Source: an uncultured Streptococcus sp. | GTDB lineage: Bacteria; Bacillota; Bacilli; Lactobacillales; Streptococcaceae | Assembly: GCF_959025735.1 (NCBI RefSeq) | Contig: NZ_CAUFJQ010000019.1 | Location: 1-21,670 of the forward strand | Direction: 5' to 3' | DNA: 21,670 nt | Shown: positions 20,239 to 21,670 of the stretch, one piece after another | Position numbering within the stretch: the first letter of the stretch is position 1 | Layout: the number at the start of each line of letters is the position of its first letter | The notes under the pieces: model-generated | The model's input: only the letters and a program-made list of their open reading frames with translations | Told to the model about the DNA's origin: nothing | Databases searched by the model: none | Made by a program: the position numbers and the translations under genes

Positions 20239-21573
20239 TTATTTTTCCATAAACTGAGACAAATCTTGTAAAGAACGTTCGGCAATTTTCTCATACCGTT
20301 CCTTTTTATCCCGAATGCGTGGTCCTTCTAGCTCCTTGATAATCCCGAAGTTGACATTCATGGGTTGGAAATGTTTGCTGTCGGCATGGGTGATATAGTG
20401 AGCCAGGCTTCCGATAGCTGTCGTTTCAGGGAAAATCGCTGCTTCTTCTCCTTTGAAAAGGCGAGCTGCATTGATTCCAGCTACCAAACCTGAGGCCGCT
20501 GACTCAACATAGCCTTCTACACCTGTCATTTGACCTGCGAAGAAGAGGTTTGGTTGTTTCTTCGAGCGGTAGGTTTGTTCGAGCAGATTTGGAGAATCCA
20601 TGTAGGAATTGCGGTGCATGACTCCGTATCTGACAAACTCCGCATGTTCCAAACCTGGAATCATTTGGAAGACCCGTTTCTGTTCGCCCCATTTAAGGTG
20701 AGTTTGGAAGCCAACGATATTGTAGAGACTAGCAGCTGCATTGTCTTGGCGTAACTGAACGACTGCGTAAGGTGTCTTAAATTCCCCATCACGTGGCCCT
20801 TTGTAATCATCTGGATACTCGAGTCCAACTGGCTTCATAGGGCCATAGAGCATGGTTTTGATGCCTCGTTTGGCCATGACTTCAATTGGCATACAACCTT
20901 CAAAATACTTTTCTTTTTCAAAAGAGTTGAGCGGAGCTTCTTCTGCATTGACCAAGGCCTCGTGGAAATCCATAAATTCCTGTTTGGTCATGGGACAGTT
21001 GAGATAGGCTGCTTCTCCCTTGTCATAGCGTGATTTGAGATAAACCTTGTTCATATCGACAGTATTGACATCGATGATTGGAGCTGCTGCATCATAGAAA
21101 TAGAAACCGTCGCCACCATTAAGGGCATGGATCTTTTCTGCCAAGGCATCGCTGGTTAGAGGCCCCGTTGCGACCACTGTGATGGCATCTGTCGGCAATT
21201 CCGTAATTTCATCACGAATGACTTCAATAAGAGGGTGTTGGGACACCTTCTCCGTCACCCGGCTAGCAAAACCTTCTCGGTCCACAGCCAGTGCTCCACC
21301 GGCTGGTACACGAGTCGCTTCCGCTGCTTCAAGGATGACAGAACCCAGACGGCGCATTTCTTCTTTGAGGAGCCCGACAGCATTGGTTAACGAATCCCCA
21401 CGAAGAGAGTTGGAACAAACTAGCTCAGCAAAGTTGTCTGTTTTATGTTGCGGAGTGGATTTGACCCCACGCATTTCATAGAGCTTGACCTGAATCCCCT
21501 GTTGGGCAATCTGGTAAGCTGCTTCAGAGCCAGCAAGGCCCGCACCGATCACATTGATATAAGATTGAGACAT
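20239..21573 (-). CDS. trmFO: Methylenetetrahydrofolate-tRNA-(uracil-5-)-methyltransferase TrmFO
   Basis: 444 aa from ATG 21573, the usual length for this family. A longer frame up to 21630 adds 19 residues unlike the family. AAAGAGG stands about 10 bp before the chosen start. The FAD-binding GAGLAGSEAA (10-19) is followed by LYEMRG (31-36) and by ELVCSNSLRGD (50-60), whose Cys53 is conserved in TrmFO. FAGQMTGVEGYVESAASGL near 360 and NVNFGI near 410 are further family signatures. The enzyme uses methylenetetrahydrofolate and FADH2 to make 5-methyluridine at position 54 of tRNA. It has its own promoter and terminator. An older name is gid. Confidence 0.97.
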   Translation of the reverse strand: MSQSYINVIGAGLAGSEAAYQIAQQGIQVKLYEMRGVKSTPQHKTDNFAELVCSNSLRGDSLTNAVGLLKEEMRRLGSVILEAAEATRVPAGGALAVDREGFASRVTEKVSQHPLIEVIRDEITELPTDAITVVATGPLTSDALAEKIHALNGGDGFYFYDAAAPIIDVNTVDMNKVYLKSRYDKGEAAYLNCPMTKQEFMDFHEALVNAEEAPLNSFEKEKYFEGCMPIEVMAKRGIKTMLYGPMKPVGLEYPDDYKGPRDGEFKTPYAVVQLRQDNAAASLYNIVGFQTHLKWGEQKRVFQMIPGLEHAEFVRYGVMHRNSYMDSPNLLEQTYRSKKQPNLFFAGQMTGVEGYVESAASGLVAGINAARLFKGEEAAIFPETTAIGSLAHYITHADSKHFQPMNVNFGIIKELEGPRIRDKKERYEKIAERSLQDLSQFMEK

Positions 21574-21655
21574 GACACTAATACCTCTTTGGGTATCAAA
21601 ACACCTCACTGAACTGTTAGACACCCACAAATCTTTCTAATTTTCTACTTGGTCC

Positions 21656-21664
21656 ATTATACCA
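21656..21664 (-). promoter_or_regulatory. Extended -10 promoter of trmFO
   Basis: TGGTATAAT on the minus strand is a perfect extended -10. The -35 would lie beyond the window. The start near 21649 gives a leader of about 75 nt with no obvious strong structure. Confidence 0.7.
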
Positions 21665-21670
21665 AAAAGC

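Noticed and set aside
21574..21630. N-terminal extension of trmFO
   Set aside because: The FAD-binding motif is close to the start at 21573, as expected, and the extra 19 residues look like translated leader DNA.
1..21670. CRISPR arrays, tRNA genes, insertion sequences, prophage genes
   Set aside because: I saw no regularly spaced repeats, cloverleaf sequences, transposase motifs or phage proteins on either strand. xerS is the chromosomal recombinase, not a phage integrase.

Overview
The window looks like chromosomal DNA of an oral Streptococcus of the mitis/sanguinis type. The reasons are a streptococcal single-recombinase Xer module (xerS preceded by a dif_SL-type site), ylxM-ffh, a four-gene pyruvate dehydrogenase operon whose lipoyl domain sits on E3, lplA and trmFO, all with strong Shine-Dalgarno sites, extended -10 promoters and AT-rich intergenic DNA. 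I cannot name the species from the sequence alone.

Layout. Positions 1-4837 (+) hold a tightly overlapping operon of at least five genes, the first cut by the window edge: a UGT/MurG-like glycosyltransferase, an extended SDR reductase, a metallo-beta-lactamase-fold hydrolase, an F390-synthetase/PaaK-like adenylate-forming enzyme and a KAS III-like condensing enzyme. Together they read as a small secondary-metabolite or unusual-lipid pathway, and this is the best candidate for an undescribed system here. A terminator ends it, and its T-tract carries the promoter of ylxM. Positions 4918-7892 (+) hold ylxM, a 71-codon ORF, ffh and a DUF915-like alpha/beta hydrolase. Positions 7999-8982 (+) encode an acetyl-xylan-esterase/cephalosporin-C-deacetylase-like protein behind a promoter with a cre-like site. 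Positions 9093-10245 (+) hold the dif_SL-like site and xerS.

From 10331 on, every gene is on the minus strand. They are a 213-aa protein of unknown function (10331-10972), the pdhA-pdhB-pdhC-pdhD-lplA operon (transcribed 17130 to 11082), a three-gene operon of two esterase-fold hydrolases and an ATP-grasp ligase (transcribed 20145 to 17350), and trmFO (20239-21573). Genes on both sides therefore point towards the dif/xerS locus, as expected at the replication terminus.

How they work together. The PDH operon carries the E1 heterodimer, an E2 that begins with two peripheral-subunit-binding domains and has no lipoyl domain, an E3 that carries the lipoyl domain, and a lipoate ligase that could load it. 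The two less understood clusters (1-4837 and 17350-20145) each combine an ATP-dependent activating or ligating enzyme with hydrolases and no transporter inside the window. Both are candidates for uncharacterised small-molecule metabolism. No gap between genes exceeds 300 bp, and I saw no tRNA, rRNA, CRISPR array or intact insertion sequence.
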